64,000 nt of DNA, taken from contig NZ_AQRC01000003.1 in NCBI RefSeq assembly GCF_000737065.1, forward strand, positions 248,001-312,000, written 5' to 3'. A program made the translations under genes and the position numbers. This document shows, piece by piece, positions 8,157 to 17,522 of the stretch. The DNA comes from Thioclava atlantica. Its GTDB lineage: Bacteria > Pseudomonadota > Alphaproteobacteria > Rhodobacterales > Rhodobacteraceae. The first letter of the stretch is position 1. Each line of letters starts with the position of its first letter. The notes under the pieces were generated by a model, which had not been told where the DNA came from, did no database searches, and was given only the letters and a program-made list of their open reading frames with translations.

Positions 8157-8927
8157 TCAGGCCGTTGCGGTTTCGGGTGTCGTGTAGACGGCCAGCGCGT
8201 CGCCCGCCCGCGCGATCAGCGTCAGTCCCGCGGCCTCGGCTTCGGCCACCGCGAGCGCGGTCGGCGCGGAAGGGCCCGCGATCACCGGCACGCCGATCGT
8301 CGCCGCCTTCTGCACGAGATCGACCGAAAGGCGAGAGGTCATCACGATCGCGCCGCTCGCCGGGTCGCGCCCTTCCCGGATCATCGCGCCGATCAGCTTG
8401 TCGAGCGCGTTGTGCCGCCCCACATCCTCGCGGGTCAGGGTGATGCCCTGGCCAGGCTGCCAGAAGGCCGCGGCATGGGCGGCGCGGGTCTCGTCCTGCA
8501 GGGGCTGGCGATCGCGCAGATGCTCGAGCGCATCGGCGGCGTGGGCGGCCGACATATGCCAGTCCGGCGCGGGCAGGCGCGGCAGGCTCCGGCGCGCCTC
8601 TTCGAGTTGCTCGATCCCGCACAGGCCGCAGCCGACCGGCCCCATCGTGGCGCGCCGACGCTCGGCGAAGCGTGCCCCGGCCGGAGCGGCGAGCCAGTTG
8701 CGCGCCTCGATCCCGGCCTCGGCGCGGAAGATCTCCTGCCGAGTGATTTCCCCGGCACTCTCGATCAGGCCCTCGCTGAGCGCGAAGCCGAGCGCGAAAT
8801 CCTCGAGCTCCTTGGGCGTCGCCATCATCACCGCCTGGGTCACCCCGTCGAAACTGAGCGCGACCGGCACCTCCTCGGCCAACCGGATCGGCCGTCCATC
8901 GGGCATCTTCCATTCCTTCGTCGTCAT
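8157..8927 (-). CDS. fdhD: Formate dehydrogenase accessory sulfurtransferase
   Basis: This 256-residue cytosolic protein transfers sulfur from a cysteine desulfurase to the molybdenum cofactor to activate formate dehydrogenase. The CGLCG motif (C100, C103) with the sulfur-carrying cysteines is present, as is the DVGRHNALDKLIG segment typical of FdhD. ATG 8927 gives the usual length. No formate dehydrogenase structural gene is in the window, but moaD and moaE near 16 kb supply the cofactor pathway. It is divergent from the S49 peptidase gene across 219 bp. Confidence 0.95.
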   Translation of the reverse strand: MTTKEWKMPDGRPIRLAEEVPVALSFDGVTQAVMMATPKELEDFALGFALSEGLIESAGEITRQEIFRAEAGIEARNWLAAPAGARFAERRRATMGPVGCGLCGIEQLEEARRSLPRLPAPDWHMSAAHAADALEHLRDRQPLQDETRAAHAAAFWQPGQGITLTREDVGRHNALDKLIGAMIREGRDPASGAIVMTSRLSVDLVQKAATIGVPVIAGPSAPTALAVAEAEAAGLTLIARAGDALAVYTTPETATA

Positions 8928-9146
8928 TCACTCGCCTCGATAGGTCCGCGCAGCGCTTTGCGCTCCGCCTCGAATTCATAGCCTGCCGCGCGTCGCTATC
9001 GGAAGGGACGCCGCGGCTCCGTGCTTCTAGATGTGGACGCATTTCCGCATCCGGCAAGTCGTTATGCTCGCAACCGCACCCCGGCCGGGATCAAAGCTTC
9101 GCCGTCGCGCTTGCGCGAGCGGGGGCGAGCCTCTACATCCGTTGGC

Positions 9147-9986
9147 ATGAAACTGATCCCGCGCCTCCCCTTCGTCAAGAAAACGCCCTTCGCAGCCGTG
9201 ATCCGGCTGCATGGCCCGATCGGCGTCTCGCGCCCGGGGGCTCCGGTCCTCTCGGATGCCGCGATGGCCCCGATCATCGAACGCGCCTTCTCGCGCGGTA
9301 AACCCACCGCGGTGGCGCTGCTGGTCAACTCGCCCGGCGGCTCGCCGGTGCAATCGGCGCTGATCGCGAGCCGCATCCGGCGTCTGGCCGACGAGAAGAA
9401 GATCCCCGTCCATGCCTTCATCGAGGATGTCGCGGCCTCGGGCGGCTACTGGATCGCCTGTGCCGCGGATCAGATCTGGGCCGATCCGACCTCGGTGGTG
9501 GGCTCGATCGGCGTGATCTCGGCAAGTTTCGGGCTCGACGATTTCATCTCGCGCCACGGGATCGAGCGGCGGGTGCATACCGCGGGCGGCGCGAAGAGCT
9601 TCCTGGACCCGTTCCGCCCCGAGAAGGACGAGGATGTGGCGCGGCTCAAGCGCCTGCTCGACGACATGCATGTGAGCTTCAAGGAGCATGTGACCGCGCG
9701 GCGCGGCGCCAAGCTTCCGAGCAGTCGAGACCTCTTCACCGGCGACATCTGGACCGGCCGGCAGGCGCTCGAGGACGAAACCGGGCTGATCGACGGGCTC
9801 GGGCATGTGGTCCCGACGCTCAAGGATATCTATGGCGAGAAGCTGCGCTTCGTTCCCTACGCGCCCAAGCGGCCGCTGTTCCGTCGCATCGGCGCGCAGA
9901 TGGGAGCCGAGATCGGCGCGGCGAGCGCCGGAGCGCTGCTCGACGCGGCAGAGGAACGCGCGCTCTGGGCGCGCTACGGTCTCTGA
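9147..9986 (+). CDS. S49-family signal-peptide peptidase-like protease (SppA/SohB type)
   Basis: A 279-residue serine protease of the S49 family. The VNSPGGSPVQS oxyanion segment and the nucleophile motif AASGGYW are present, followed by SVVGSIGVIS. S49 enzymes use a Ser/Lys dyad and act on membrane-associated peptides. This protein is the short, single-domain form and begins with only a weakly hydrophobic N-terminus (MKLIPRLPFVKKTPFAAVI), so it may be peripheral rather than integral. ATG 9147 was preferred over an upstream in-frame start at 9021 because homologues begin near the hydrophobic core strand. It heads a tight run of four genes ending at 11893. Confidence 0.9.
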   Translation: MKLIPRLPFVKKTPFAAVIRLHGPIGVSRPGAPVLSDAAMAPIIERAFSRGKPTAVALLVNSPGGSPVQSALIASRIRRLADEKKIPVHAFIEDVAASGGYWIACAADQIWADPTSVVGSIGVISASFGLDDFISRHGIERRVHTAGGAKSFLDPFRPEKDEDVARLKRLLDDMHVSFKEHVTARRGAKLPSSRDLFTGDIWTGRQALEDETGLIDGLGHVVPTLKDIYGEKLRFVPYAPKRPLFRRIGAQMGAEIGAASAGALLDAAEERALWARYGL

Positions 9987-9990
9987 GCCG

Positions 9991-10167
9991 ATGCTGATCA
10001 AGGGCATGACCCTCTTCCTCGTCGCCATGGCGGTTCTCGCCATGTTCGGCAAGCTGCGCATGCCCGGCATCAAGCCGCCCCGGCGGGTGACCCGGCGCTG
10101 CGCGCGCTGCGGCCGCCCGAAAATCGGACGCGGGCCCTGCCCCTGCGAAGGGAAGGGCCGCGGATGA
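9991..10167 (+). CDS. Tiny membrane protein with a cysteine-rich basic tail
   Basis: This encodes 58 residues. A hydrophobic helix lies at about residues 5-22, followed by a basic tail carrying CARC and CPC motifs and ending KGRG. The four cysteines (CxxC...CxC) among many Arg/Lys residues could bind zinc or nucleic acid. It starts 4 bp after the peptidase stop and its stop overlaps the antiporter start as ATGA, so it is almost certainly translated in this operon. I do not recognise a family. Confidence 0.75.
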   Translation: MLIKGMTLFLVAMAVLAMFGKLRMPGIKPPRRVTRRCARCGRPKIGRGPCPCEGKGRG

Positions 10168-11120
10168 TCTGGGATTTCGGCGAGATCGCTGTCGGGCTCG
10201 TGCTGCTCGTCGTGGCGGGCGACATGCTGGTGAAGGGTGCCGTCGCGCTCTCGCTGCGGCTCGGCATCCCGGCCCTGATCGTCGGCTTGACGGTCGTCGC
10301 CTTCGGCACCTCGGCGCCCGAGCTGATGGTTTCGGTCGCCGCCGTCCTGGACCATGCGCCCTCGATCGCGCTCGGCAATGTCGTGGGCTCGAATATCGCC
10401 AATATCCTGGTCGTGCTCGGCCTGCCCGCGGTGATCTCCGCGATCCGCACAGACGAACACGACACGCGCGAGAGCTTCGTGCTGATGATGGGGGCCACGA
10501 TCTTCTTCGTCCTCGTCGCGTTCATGGGGCCGATCCGCTGGCCGCAAGCGCTGCTGCTGCTCGGCGCCCTGGCGGTGATCCTGTTCCGCCAGGTGCGCGA
10601 GGCCCTGACCCATCGCGCCAATCGCGATCCCGATGAAGAGGTCGCCGACACCGATCCGGAGATGCCGCTGTGGCGCCTCCTTCTCTATATCGGCGCCGGT
10701 CTTGTCGGCCTGCCGCTCGGCGCCGACCTGCTGGTCGAGGGCGCGACCGCGATCGCCCGGACGATGGGCGTCTCCGACACGGTGATCGGGCTGACACTGG
10801 TCGCGCTCGGCACCTCGCTGCCCGAGCTTGCGACCTCCATCACGGCCGCGATGCGAGGGCGCGCGGATGTCGCACTCGGCAATGTCGTCGGCTCGAACAT
10901 CTTCAACCTGCTCTGCATCATCGGGGTGGCCGGCCTCTTCGGCCCGCTTCCCGTCCCCGAGCAGATGTTGCATTTCGACCTGTGGGTGATGCTCGCCGCC
11001 TCGATCCTGCTCGGCCCGTTCATCTTCGGCAATCGGCAGATCGGGCGGGGGGTCGGTATAGCTTTCACCCTCGCCTACATCGCCTATATCATCGCTCTGC
11101 TATTTGGAGGACGGGTATGA
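10164..11120 (+). CDS. Calcium/sodium antiporter, CaCA family (YrbG-like)
   Basis: This 318-residue inner-membrane exchanger has about ten helices. The two inverted alpha repeats are clear: GTSAPELMVS with GNVVGSNIANIL in the first half, and GTSLPELATS with GNVVGSNIFNLL in the second. The acidic residues in the two GTS.PEL motifs bind Ca2+/Na+. The start overlaps the preceding stop (ATGA), and its own stop overlaps the start of the following SDR gene (ATGA), so translation is coupled at both ends. Confidence 0.95.
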   Translation: MIWDFGEIAVGLVLLVVAGDMLVKGAVALSLRLGIPALIVGLTVVAFGTSAPELMVSVAAVLDHAPSIALGNVVGSNIANILVVLGLPAVISAIRTDEHDTRESFVLMMGATIFFVLVAFMGPIRWPQALLLLGALAVILFRQVREALTHRANRDPDEEVADTDPEMPLWRLLLYIGAGLVGLPLGADLLVEGATAIARTMGVSDTVIGLTLVALGTSLPELATSITAAMRGRADVALGNVVGSNIFNLLCIIGVAGLFGPLPVPEQMLHFDLWVMLAASILLGPFIFGNRQIGRGVGIAFTLAYIAYIIALLFGGRV

Positions 11121-11893
11121 AACGGGCATTGGTCACCGGCGGCGCGAAACGTCTGGGACGCGCGATGGCGCTCTATCTCGCCGGACGCGGAGTCGATGTG
11201 GCGATCCATTACCATGGCTCGGCCGAGGCCGCCGAGGCCACCGCCGCCGAAGCGCGCGCCAAGGGGGTGCGGGCCGAAATCGTTCAGGCGGACCTGCTCG
11301 ACGAGGACGCGACGGCTGAGCTGGTTCCGCAGGCGGCGCTGGCGCTCGGAGGGCCGCTCGACCTGCTCATCAACAATGCCTCGATCTTCGAGCATGACAC
11401 GATCTTCAACGCCACCCGCGAAAGCTGGGACCGGCATATCGGGTCGAACCTGCGCGCGCCCTTCGTGCTCACCCAGCATTTCGCCGCGCAGGCGCCGGCA
11501 GCGGACCGGTCCGGCCCCGAACCCCATGCCCATGCGCTCGTGATCAACATGGTCGATCAGCGGGTCCGCAAGCTCACCCCCGAATTCATGACCTACACGA
11601 TCGCCAAGATGGGGCTCTGGGCCTTCACCCAGACCGGGGCGCAGGCGCTCGCGCCCGATATCCGGGTCAATGCGATCGGGCCGGGGCCGACCCTTCAGGG
11701 GGCGCGCCAGACCGAAGATCACTTCGCCCGGCAGCGGGCCGCGACGATCCTCGGACGCGGCGCCGACCCCGAAAGCATCTGCGCGGCTCTGGGCTATTTC
11801 ATGGACGCCCCGGCCGTGACCGGGCAGCTTTTGTGTGTGGATGGCGGGCAGCATCTGGGCTGGAGAACGCCTGATGTGCTTGGCCCCGAATAG
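11117..11893 (+). CDS. Short-chain dehydrogenase, pteridine-reductase/FolM-like
   Basis: A 258-residue SDR. The nucleotide-binding motif is TGGAKRLG, the TGxxxRxG form of the pteridine reductase/FolM group rather than the usual TGxxxGIG, indicating NADPH. NNAS, the YTIAK catalytic pair, and a C-terminal G-Q-x-L-x-V-D-G-G segment are present. Probable activity is dihydrobiopterin, dihydromonapterin or dihydrofolate reduction; the exact substrate cannot be told. The ATG at 11117 overlaps the antiporter stop. Confidence 0.85.
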   Translation: MKRALVTGGAKRLGRAMALYLAGRGVDVAIHYHGSAEAAEATAAEARAKGVRAEIVQADLLDEDATAELVPQAALALGGPLDLLINNASIFEHDTIFNATRESWDRHIGSNLRAPFVLTQHFAAQAPAADRSGPEPHAHALVINMVDQRVRKLTPEFMTYTIAKMGLWAFTQTGAQALAPDIRVNAIGPGPTLQGARQTEDHFARQRAATILGRGADPESICAALGYFMDAPAVTGQLLCVDGGQHLGWRTPDVLGPE

Positions 11894-12192
11894 GCGCCCC
11901 ACACCGCCAGAAGCGCCAAGTTGTGCACTGCGGAACGGTCCTTAATACTTCTGTTACAAAAGTTTTAATCGTTTCAATGACTTGCCGAGCGCTCGAAAAT
12001 TTTCACTTCAAAAACAATACCTTGCAAATACGCCTAAAAATTAGGCACTCGGATCACTAGCCTTTAGATTAAGGCCTTTCGCCTACCTTCCTCAGTTTTC
12101 CCAACAGAGTTATCCCCAGAATTCGTGGACATGTTTTTCCTTGAAACCTGCGGAATTAGGTTGCAGCCAGAACGGAGAATCAAGACGAGCCC
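11894..12192. other. AT-rich intergenic region upstream of uvrC
   Basis: A 299-bp gene-free stretch that is conspicuously AT-rich compared with its surroundings. It holds a perfect 6-bp inverted repeat with 3-nt loop (GCCTAA AAA TTAGGC, 12032-12046) and, near the right end, TTATCCCCA, one base away from the classical DnaA box TTATCCACA. It must contain the uvrC promoter, but I could not single out convincing -35/-10 boxes. No open frame with plausible codon usage was seen. Confidence 0.5.
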
Positions 12193-14100
12193 ATGACCGA
12201 TCACGAGGACAGCTTCGAGATGGCCCAGCCGCCGGCCGCGACCCGCCCAGCCCATGGGCTGACGGGGCATGCGCTGATCGCGGATTATCTCAAGCGGCTC
12301 GATGGCTCGCCCGGCGTCTACCGGATGCTGAACGCGAAGGGCGAGGTGCTCTATGTGGGCAAGGCGCGCAACCTGAAAGCGCGGGTGTCGAACTATGCGC
12401 GGCCCTCGGGCCATTCGGCGCGGATCGCGCGGATGATCCACGAAACCGCCTCGATGATGTTTCTCACGACGCGGACCGAGACCGAGGCGCTGCTGCTCGA
12501 ACAGAACCTGATCAAGCAGCTCAAACCGCGCTACAACGTGATTGCGCGCGACGACAAGAGCTTCCCCAATATCCTGATCGCGACGGGGCACCCCTATCCG
12601 AAGATCAAGAAGCATCGCGGCGCGCGCAAGGAGAAGGGCCACTATTTCGGCCCCTTCGCCAGCGCGAGCGCGGTGAACCGCACGCTCAACCATCTCGAGC
12701 GCGTCTTCCTGCTGCGCAATTGCTCGGACGCGATGTTCGACAGCCGCACCCGACCCTGCCTGCAATACCAGATCAAGCGCTGTTCGGGGCCCTGTGTCGG
12801 CAAAATCTCGGAGGCCGGCTATGCCGAGCTGGTCGAGGATGCGAAGCGCTTCCTCGAGGGCAAATCGACCACGATCCAGCGCGAACTGGCCGAGGAGATG
12901 CAGAAGGCCTCGGACGAGATGGAGTTCGAACGCGCCGCTGCCCTCCGCGACCGGATCAAGGCGCTGACCAATGTCCAGCAGAGCCAGGGGATCAATCCGC
13001 GCACCGTGGCCGAGGCGGATGTGATCGCGCTCCATCAGGAGGGCGGGCAGGCCTGTGTGCAGGTCTTCTTCATCCGCGCCAACCAGAGCTGGGGCAATCA
13101 CGATTTCTACCCGCGCACCGGCTCGGGGGCCGAGGCGCCCGAGATCCTGCAGGCCTTCATCGCGCAGTTCTACACCCACCGCCCGCCGCCGCGCCTGCTG
13201 CTGTTGTCGGTCCCGGTGGAGGATGAGGACCTGCTGGCCGAACTCCTGACCGAGCGCGCCGAGCGCAAGGTCGAGATCGCCGTGCCCAAACGCGGCGAGA
13301 AGGCCGAGCTGGTCGAGAACGCGCTCCGCAACGCGCGCGAAAGCCTCGGCCGCAAGATGTCGGAAAGCGCGGCGCAGGCGAAGCTGCTCGCAGGTGTCGC
13401 GGAGGCGTTCGGGCTCGCCGCCCCGCCAGAGCGCATCGAGGTCTATGACAACTCCCATATCCAGGGTGCGCATGCGGTGGGCGGCATGATCGTCGCCGGC
13501 CCCGAAGGCTTCATCAAGAGCCAGTATCGCAAGTTCAACATCCGCAATGCCGAACTGACGCCGGGCGACGATTTCGGGATGATGAAGGAGGTGCTGACGC
13601 GCCGCTTCGCCCGACTGCTGAAAGAAGACCCGGATCGCCAGACTGACGCCTGGCCCGATCTGCTGCTGATCGACGGGGGCGCGGGGCAGGTCTCGGCGGT
13701 GCATGAGATCATGGGCGAGATGGGCGTGACCGATATCCCGATGGTCGGCGTCGCCAAGGGCATCGACCGCGATCACGGCAAGGAGGAATTCCACCGGGTA
13801 GGCCAGCGTCCCTTCGCGCTGCCGCGCCAGAGCCCGGTGCTCTATTACATCCAGCGCCTGCGCGACGAGGCGCATCGCTGGGCGATCGGCACGCACCGGG
13901 CGAAACGCGCGAAAGCCCAGATGGCCAACCCGCTCGACGAGATCCCCGGCATCGGGGCCACGCGCAAGCGGGCATTGCTGCAGCATTTCGGCTCGGCCAA
14001 GGCGGTCAGCCGCGCGGCGCCGGTGGACCTCATGGAGGTGGACGGGATTTCGGAGGCAATGGCCGAGACGATCCACAATTTCTTCAACGAGAAATCTTGA
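12193..14100 (+). CDS. uvrC: UvrABC excinuclease subunit C
   Basis: This 635-residue nuclease of nucleotide excision repair makes both incisions around a bulky lesion. The N-terminal GIY-YIG domain is at about residues 35-120 ([21 protein letters not shown]). A UVR motif follows around 235-265 ([10 protein letters not shown]), then the RNase H-like C-terminal nuclease domain ([19 protein letters not shown]), and two helix-hairpin-helix motifs at the end ([20 protein letters not shown]). Length is normal. The ATG at 12193 precedes a variable tail before the first motif. Confidence 0.97.
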   Translation: MTDHEDSFEMAQPPAATRPAHGLTGHALIADYLKRLDGSPGVYRMLNAKGEVLYVGKARNLKARVSNYARPSGHSARIARMIHETASMMFLTTRTETEALLLEQNLIKQLKPRYNVIARDDKSFPNILIATGHPYPKIKKHRGARKEKGHYFGPFASASAVNRTLNHLERVFLLRNCSDAMFDSRTRPCLQYQIKRCSGPCVGKISEAGYAELVEDAKRFLEGKSTTIQRELAEEMQKASDEMEFERAAALRDRIKALTNVQQSQGINPRTVAEADVIALHQEGGQACVQVFFIRANQSWGNHDFYPRTGSGAEAPEILQAFIAQFYTHRPPPRLLLLSVPVEDEDLLAELLTERAERKVEIAVPKRGEKAELVENALRNARESLGRKMSESAAQAKLLAGVAEAFGLAAPPERIEVYDNSHIQGAHAVGGMIVAGPEGFIKSQYRKFNIRNAELTPGDDFGMMKEVLTRRFARLLKEDPDRQTDAWPDLLLIDGGAGQVSAVHEIMGEMGVTDIPMVGVAKGIDRDHGKEEFHRVGQRPFALPRQSPVLYYIQRLRDEAHRWAIGTHRAKRAKAQMANPLDEIPGIGATRKRALLQHFGSAKAVSRAAPVDLMEVDGISEAMAETIHNFFNEKS

Positions 14101-14131
14101 CCCAAGCCCCCGCGAGGTCTAGCGCCGCCCC

Positions 14132-15193
14132 ATGAGCGATCACGCACCCCGCCCGCGCGCCCTGACGGGCCTCGACGCGCTCGAGGCCGAGGGGCTGACC
14201 GATCCCGTCGAACGCGCCGAGCTCGCGCGCGTCGCGGAGGAATTCCGCATCCGCGTGACCTCCGAGATGCGCGGCGCGATCGCCGATCCTATGGACCCGG
14301 TCGGGGCGCAATTCGTGCCCTCCGTGGCGGAGCTGACCACCCGTCCCGAGGAGCTGGAAGATCCGATCGGAGACGAGGCGCATTCCCCCGCGCCGGGGCT
14401 TACCCATCGCTATCCCGACCGGGTGATCCTGCACGTCACCAAGACCTGCGATGTCTATTGCCGGTTCTGCTTCCGGCGCGAGACGGTGGGCGAGACCGGC
14501 CCCCTGCCCGAGGATCAGCTCGTGCAGGCGCTCGATTACATCGCGGCGACGCCGGCCATTCGTGAAGTGATCCTGACCGGGGGCGATCCGCTGACGCTGT
14601 CCACCCGGCGTCTGGGCGCGGTGCTGGAGCGGCTCTCGGGCATCGACCATCTCGATCAGATCCGTCTTCATACCCGCGTCCCCGTCGTGGCGCCCGAGCG
14701 GATTACCGAGGCGCTCTGCGCAGCCCTCCGCGCGACGCGCCCGGCTCTGTGGATCGTGCTGCATACCAACCATGTGCAGGAACTGACCGGGGCCGCGCGC
14801 GCCGCCATCGCGCGGCTCGTCGATCACGGCGTGCCGCTGCTCTCGCAGACGGTGTTGCTGCGCGCGATCAACGACGACCCCGATCGGTTGGAGGCGCTCT
14901 TGCGTGCGCTTACCGCGCTGCGCGTCAAACCCTATTACCTGCATCATTGCGATCTCGCGCGCGGCACCTCGCATTTCCGCACGACCCTCGCGGAGGGGCG
15001 CGCGATCATGGCCGAGCTTCGTCGGCGTTGCTCGGGCACGATGCTGCCCTCCTACGTTCTCGATCTGCCCGGCGGGTTCGGCAAGGTGCCGATCACTGCC
15101 GATCATGTCGCGCCCGGCGCGACCCCGGGGCAGTGGCGGATCACCGACCGGCTCGGACGGGTGCATGATTATCTCGATCCCGAGAGAGGTTAA
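14132..15193 (+). CDS. Lysine 2,3-aminomutase-family radical SAM protein (EpmB/KamA-like)
   Basis: This 353-residue protein contains the radical SAM cluster CDVYCRFC (C106, C110, C113) and, near residue 316, PGGFGK, whose lysine holds PLP in lysine aminomutases. LTGGDPL is also present. Family members convert L-alpha-lysine to beta-lysine, either free (KamA) or for attachment to elongation factor P (EpmB). The short length and lack of the long N- and C-terminal parts of clostridial KamA favour the EpmB side. The partner genes efp and epmA are not in this window, so the choice is inferred. It follows uvrC by 31 bp. Confidence 0.85.
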   Translation: MSDHAPRPRALTGLDALEAEGLTDPVERAELARVAEEFRIRVTSEMRGAIADPMDPVGAQFVPSVAELTTRPEELEDPIGDEAHSPAPGLTHRYPDRVILHVTKTCDVYCRFCFRRETVGETGPLPEDQLVQALDYIAATPAIREVILTGGDPLTLSTRRLGAVLERLSGIDHLDQIRLHTRVPVVAPERITEALCAALRATRPALWIVLHTNHVQELTGAARAAIARLVDHGVPLLSQTVLLRAINDDPDRLEALLRALTALRVKPYYLHHCDLARGTSHFRTTLAEGRAIMAELRRRCSGTMLPSYVLDLPGGFGKVPITADHVAPGATPGQWRITDRLGRVHDYLDPERG

Positions 15194-15238
15194 CGCGCCC
15201 TCTTCCGCTTTGCGCCTACCATCGCTAGGTTGCGCATC

Positions 15239-15868
15239 ATGAGATGGACCATCCCCAATATCCTGACCGTACTCAGGCTCCTGGCTGCCCCCGGCGTGGC
15301 GGTCATGTTTCTTTATTTCCACCGCCCCTGGGCGGACTGGTTCGCGCTGGCGCTTTTCATCGGCGCCGCGGTGACGGACTGGTTCGATGGCTATCTCGCC
15401 CGCGCCTGGAAACAGGAGAGCAAGTTCGGCGCGATGCTCGACCCGATCGCCGACAAGGCGATGGTGGTGATCGCGCTGGTCGTGCTGACGGGATACTCGG
15501 GCATGAACCCCTGGCTGATCCTGCCCGCGACAGTCATCCTGTTCCGCGAGGTCTTCGTCTCGGGGCTGCGCGAATTTCTCGGCGCCGATGCGGGGCGGCT
15601 GCGGGTCACGAAGCTCGCCAAGTGGAAGACGACCGCGCAGATGGTCGCGATCGCGGTCCTGTTTCTCGGGACCGGGCTTGCCTATATTCAGCAGGGCCGC
15701 GCGCCGCGTGCGGGCGAGGGCGACATCCCGATGGGCCTGAGCACCGCCGATATCGCGACCCATGTCGGGATCGCGCTGATCTGGATCGCGGCGCTGCTGA
15801 CGGCGATCACGGGGTGGGACTATTTCCGCAAGGCGCTCCCCTATCTGAAGGATGGCAAGGATGGTTGA
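15239..15868 (+). CDS. pgsA: CDP-diacylglycerol-glycerol-3-phosphate 3-phosphatidyltransferase
   Basis: A 209-residue inner-membrane enzyme that makes phosphatidylglycerol phosphate, the committed step to PG and cardiolipin. The CDP-alcohol phosphotransferase signature DGYLAR...G...DPIADK is intact at about residues 52-77. Five or six hydrophobic helices are visible. ATG 15239 was chosen, although a TTG nine bases earlier is also possible; neither has a strong ribosome site. The gene overlaps the start of moaD by a few bases. Confidence 0.94.
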   Translation: MRWTIPNILTVLRLLAAPGVAVMFLYFHRPWADWFALALFIGAAVTDWFDGYLARAWKQESKFGAMLDPIADKAMVVIALVVLTGYSGMNPWLILPATVILFREVFVSGLREFLGADAGRLRVTKLAKWKTTAQMVAIAVLFLGTGLAYIQQGRAPRAGEGDIPMGLSTADIATHVGIALIWIAALLTAITGWDYFRKALPYLKDGKDG

Positions 15869-16109
15869 GGTTCTGTATTTCGCCTGGGTCCGCGAACGGA
15901 TCGGCCTGCCGCGCGAAAAGGTCGAGACATCCGCTGCCACGGTGGCCGAGCTGGTCGAAGAACTGAAGGCGCGCGAGCCGCGCTACGAGGCTGCTTTCGC
16001 CGATCTCTCCGCGCTGCGCGTGGCGCTCGATCAGGACCTGGCGGAATTCGACGCGCCGATCGAAGGCGTGCGCGAGGTGGCCTTCTTCCCGCCGATGACG
16101 GGTGGCTGA
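15861..16109 (+). CDS. moaD: Molybdopterin synthase sulfur carrier subunit
   Basis: An 82-residue ubiquitin-fold protein ending in Gly-Gly, the site that becomes the thiocarboxylate and donates sulfur to precursor Z. It begins M-V-E-V-L-Y-F. An alternative start nine bases upstream adds M-A-R. It overlaps the 3' end of pgsA by 8 bp and is followed one base later by moaE, its partner subunit, so the three genes are co-transcribed. Confidence 0.95.
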   Translation: MVEVLYFAWVRERIGLPREKVETSAATVAELVEELKAREPRYEAAFADLSALRVALDQDLAEFDAPIEGVREVAFFPPMTGG

Positions 16110-16110
16110 G

Positions 16111-16551
16111 ATGAAGATCGCGGTTCAGGCCGACCCGTTCGATCTGGGCGTGGAGCTTGCCGGTTTCGGCGCCGGTCGCGCGGATGTGGGCGCGGTGGTC
16201 AGCTTCACCGGGATCGTGCGCGACGACACGGGCGCGATGGACGCCCTCGAGCTCGAGCATTACCCCGGCATGACCGAACGGGCGATCGCGAAGATCGTCG
16301 AGCAGGCGGTCGAGCGCTGGAGCCTCGCGGATGTGATCGTGATCCACCGGCATGGCCGGCTCGGCATCGGCGAGCAGATCATGATGGTCGCGACCGCCGC
16401 GCGCCACCGCGCCGCAGCCTTCGAGGCGGCCGAATTCCTGATGGACTACCTCAAGTCCCGCGCCCCCTTCTGGAAGAAGGAACACGGGCCGGAGGGCACG
16501 TCCTGGGTGGCCGCGAAGGATGCGGACGAGGACGCCCTCAAGCGTTGGTAA
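16111..16551 (+). CDS. moaE: Molybdopterin synthase catalytic subunit
   Basis: A 146-residue catalytic partner of MoaD, converting cyclic pyranopterin monophosphate to molybdopterin. Family features are VGAVVSFTGIVRD, HRHGRLGIGE and the active-site lysines in RAPFWKKE near residues 120-127. ATG 16111 comes one base after the moaD stop; an in-frame GTG at 16102 would overlap moaD and is less likely. Together with fdhD this points to molybdenum-dependent enzymes in the organism. It ends 3 bp before the stop of the convergent sulfotransferase gene. Confidence 0.95.
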   Translation: MKIAVQADPFDLGVELAGFGAGRADVGAVVSFTGIVRDDTGAMDALELEHYPGMTERAIAKIVEQAVERWSLADVIVIHRHGRLGIGEQIMMVATAARHRAAAFEAAEFLMDYLKSRAPFWKKEHGPEGTSWVAAKDADEDALKRW

Positions 16552-16554
16552 GGC

Positions 16555-17373
16555 TCAGTCGCCGAGCTTCGCGTGAACCTCGTCGAGGTCGATCTCTCCG
16601 ACTGGCATCTTGTTGTCGGGATCGTCGAAATCGTATCGGAAAAGCTGGAAATCCTTCTTGTAGATTTCCCAGATCAGGTGGCGCGACAGGTCATCGAAAT
16701 ACGCGCTCACCTCATGCGCCCGCTTCGGCCCGTGCCCTTCGGACTCGTTGAACCGCGGCACCTGCGCGAGATCCACCTTCACCGGCGTCTCGATCGCGTC
16801 GAGCACCGTCTGCATCCCCTCGTTGAACTTCTCGGTGAAGAAGATGCTGTCGTAGCGCCCGCCATTCACGATGAAGGTCGAGATATGCCCCGACATGGCC
16901 GACCAGTGGATGTCCGGCTCCATCGGGCGGCGCCAGCGGATCGTGTCGCGCGCGAAAAGCAGGAAGCGGCGGAACGAGGCGATCTGGTCGAACTCGAACC
17001 CGTTCTCGGGGGAGCCGACCTCGATCCCGTATTTCTGCGCCAGCTGAGGCACGAGGTTGCCGCGATAGCGGCGGCCATTGCGCTGGATGCCCGCGATCTT
17101 GTCGAAGAAGGAGGAGAGGATGCGTTGATAGGGATTGCGCACGCAGGTGAAGGCATAGCTCTTGTGCGCGGTCACATTCTCCGCGATCGGCGCCTGGCTT
17201 TCCTCCTGCGACCACTTGTGCAGCCCGGTCTTGGAATCGTGGATATCCCCGTCGAAGAAGTGCCCGTGATCGGAGAAATACATGATCTGGCCGATCGACG
17301 AGCAGGCGCATTTGGGCACCACGCGATAGACCACGCTTTCGCTCTCGGTCATCCAGGTTCCGGGAAATCCCAT
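16555..17373 (-). CDS. Sulfotransferase family protein (carbohydrate-type)
   Basis: A 272-residue protein with both PAPS-binding elements of the sulfotransferase family: a 5'-phosphosulfate loop VPKCACSS at about residues 19-26 and the 3'-phosphate motif CVRNPYQRILSSF at 77-89. This resembles family-2 (carbohydrate) sulfotransferases, which move sulfate from PAPS to sugar hydroxyls. No signal peptide or membrane helix is seen, so it would act in the cytosol. It is divergent from a GT14 glycosyltransferase across a 149-bp AT-rich spacer, suggesting a sulfated glycan. Acceptor unknown. Confidence 0.85.
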   Translation of the reverse strand: MGFPGTWMTESESVVYRVVPKCACSSIGQIMYFSDHGHFFDGDIHDSKTGLHKWSQEESQAPIAENVTAHKSYAFTCVRNPYQRILSSFFDKIAGIQRNGRRYRGNLVPQLAQKYGIEVGSPENGFEFDQIASFRRFLLFARDTIRWRRPMEPDIHWSAMSGHISTFIVNGGRYDSIFFTEKFNEGMQTVLDAIETPVKVDLAQVPRFNESEGHGPKRAHEVSAYFDDLSRHLIWEIYKKDFQLFRYDFDDPDNKMPVGEIDLDEVHAKLGD

Positions 17374-17522
17374 TGCAGCACCTTCCCACTAAGCGATCGC
17401 GCATCACCGATAGCGAAGGCGCAACAAATATGACTTAAAGAGCAAAGAAATCCTGTCTTTTCAACGTCGATTGACGCTAACAATTCAAATAATCACCGCA
17501 AGCAGGCAGGCACCGTGTCCGA

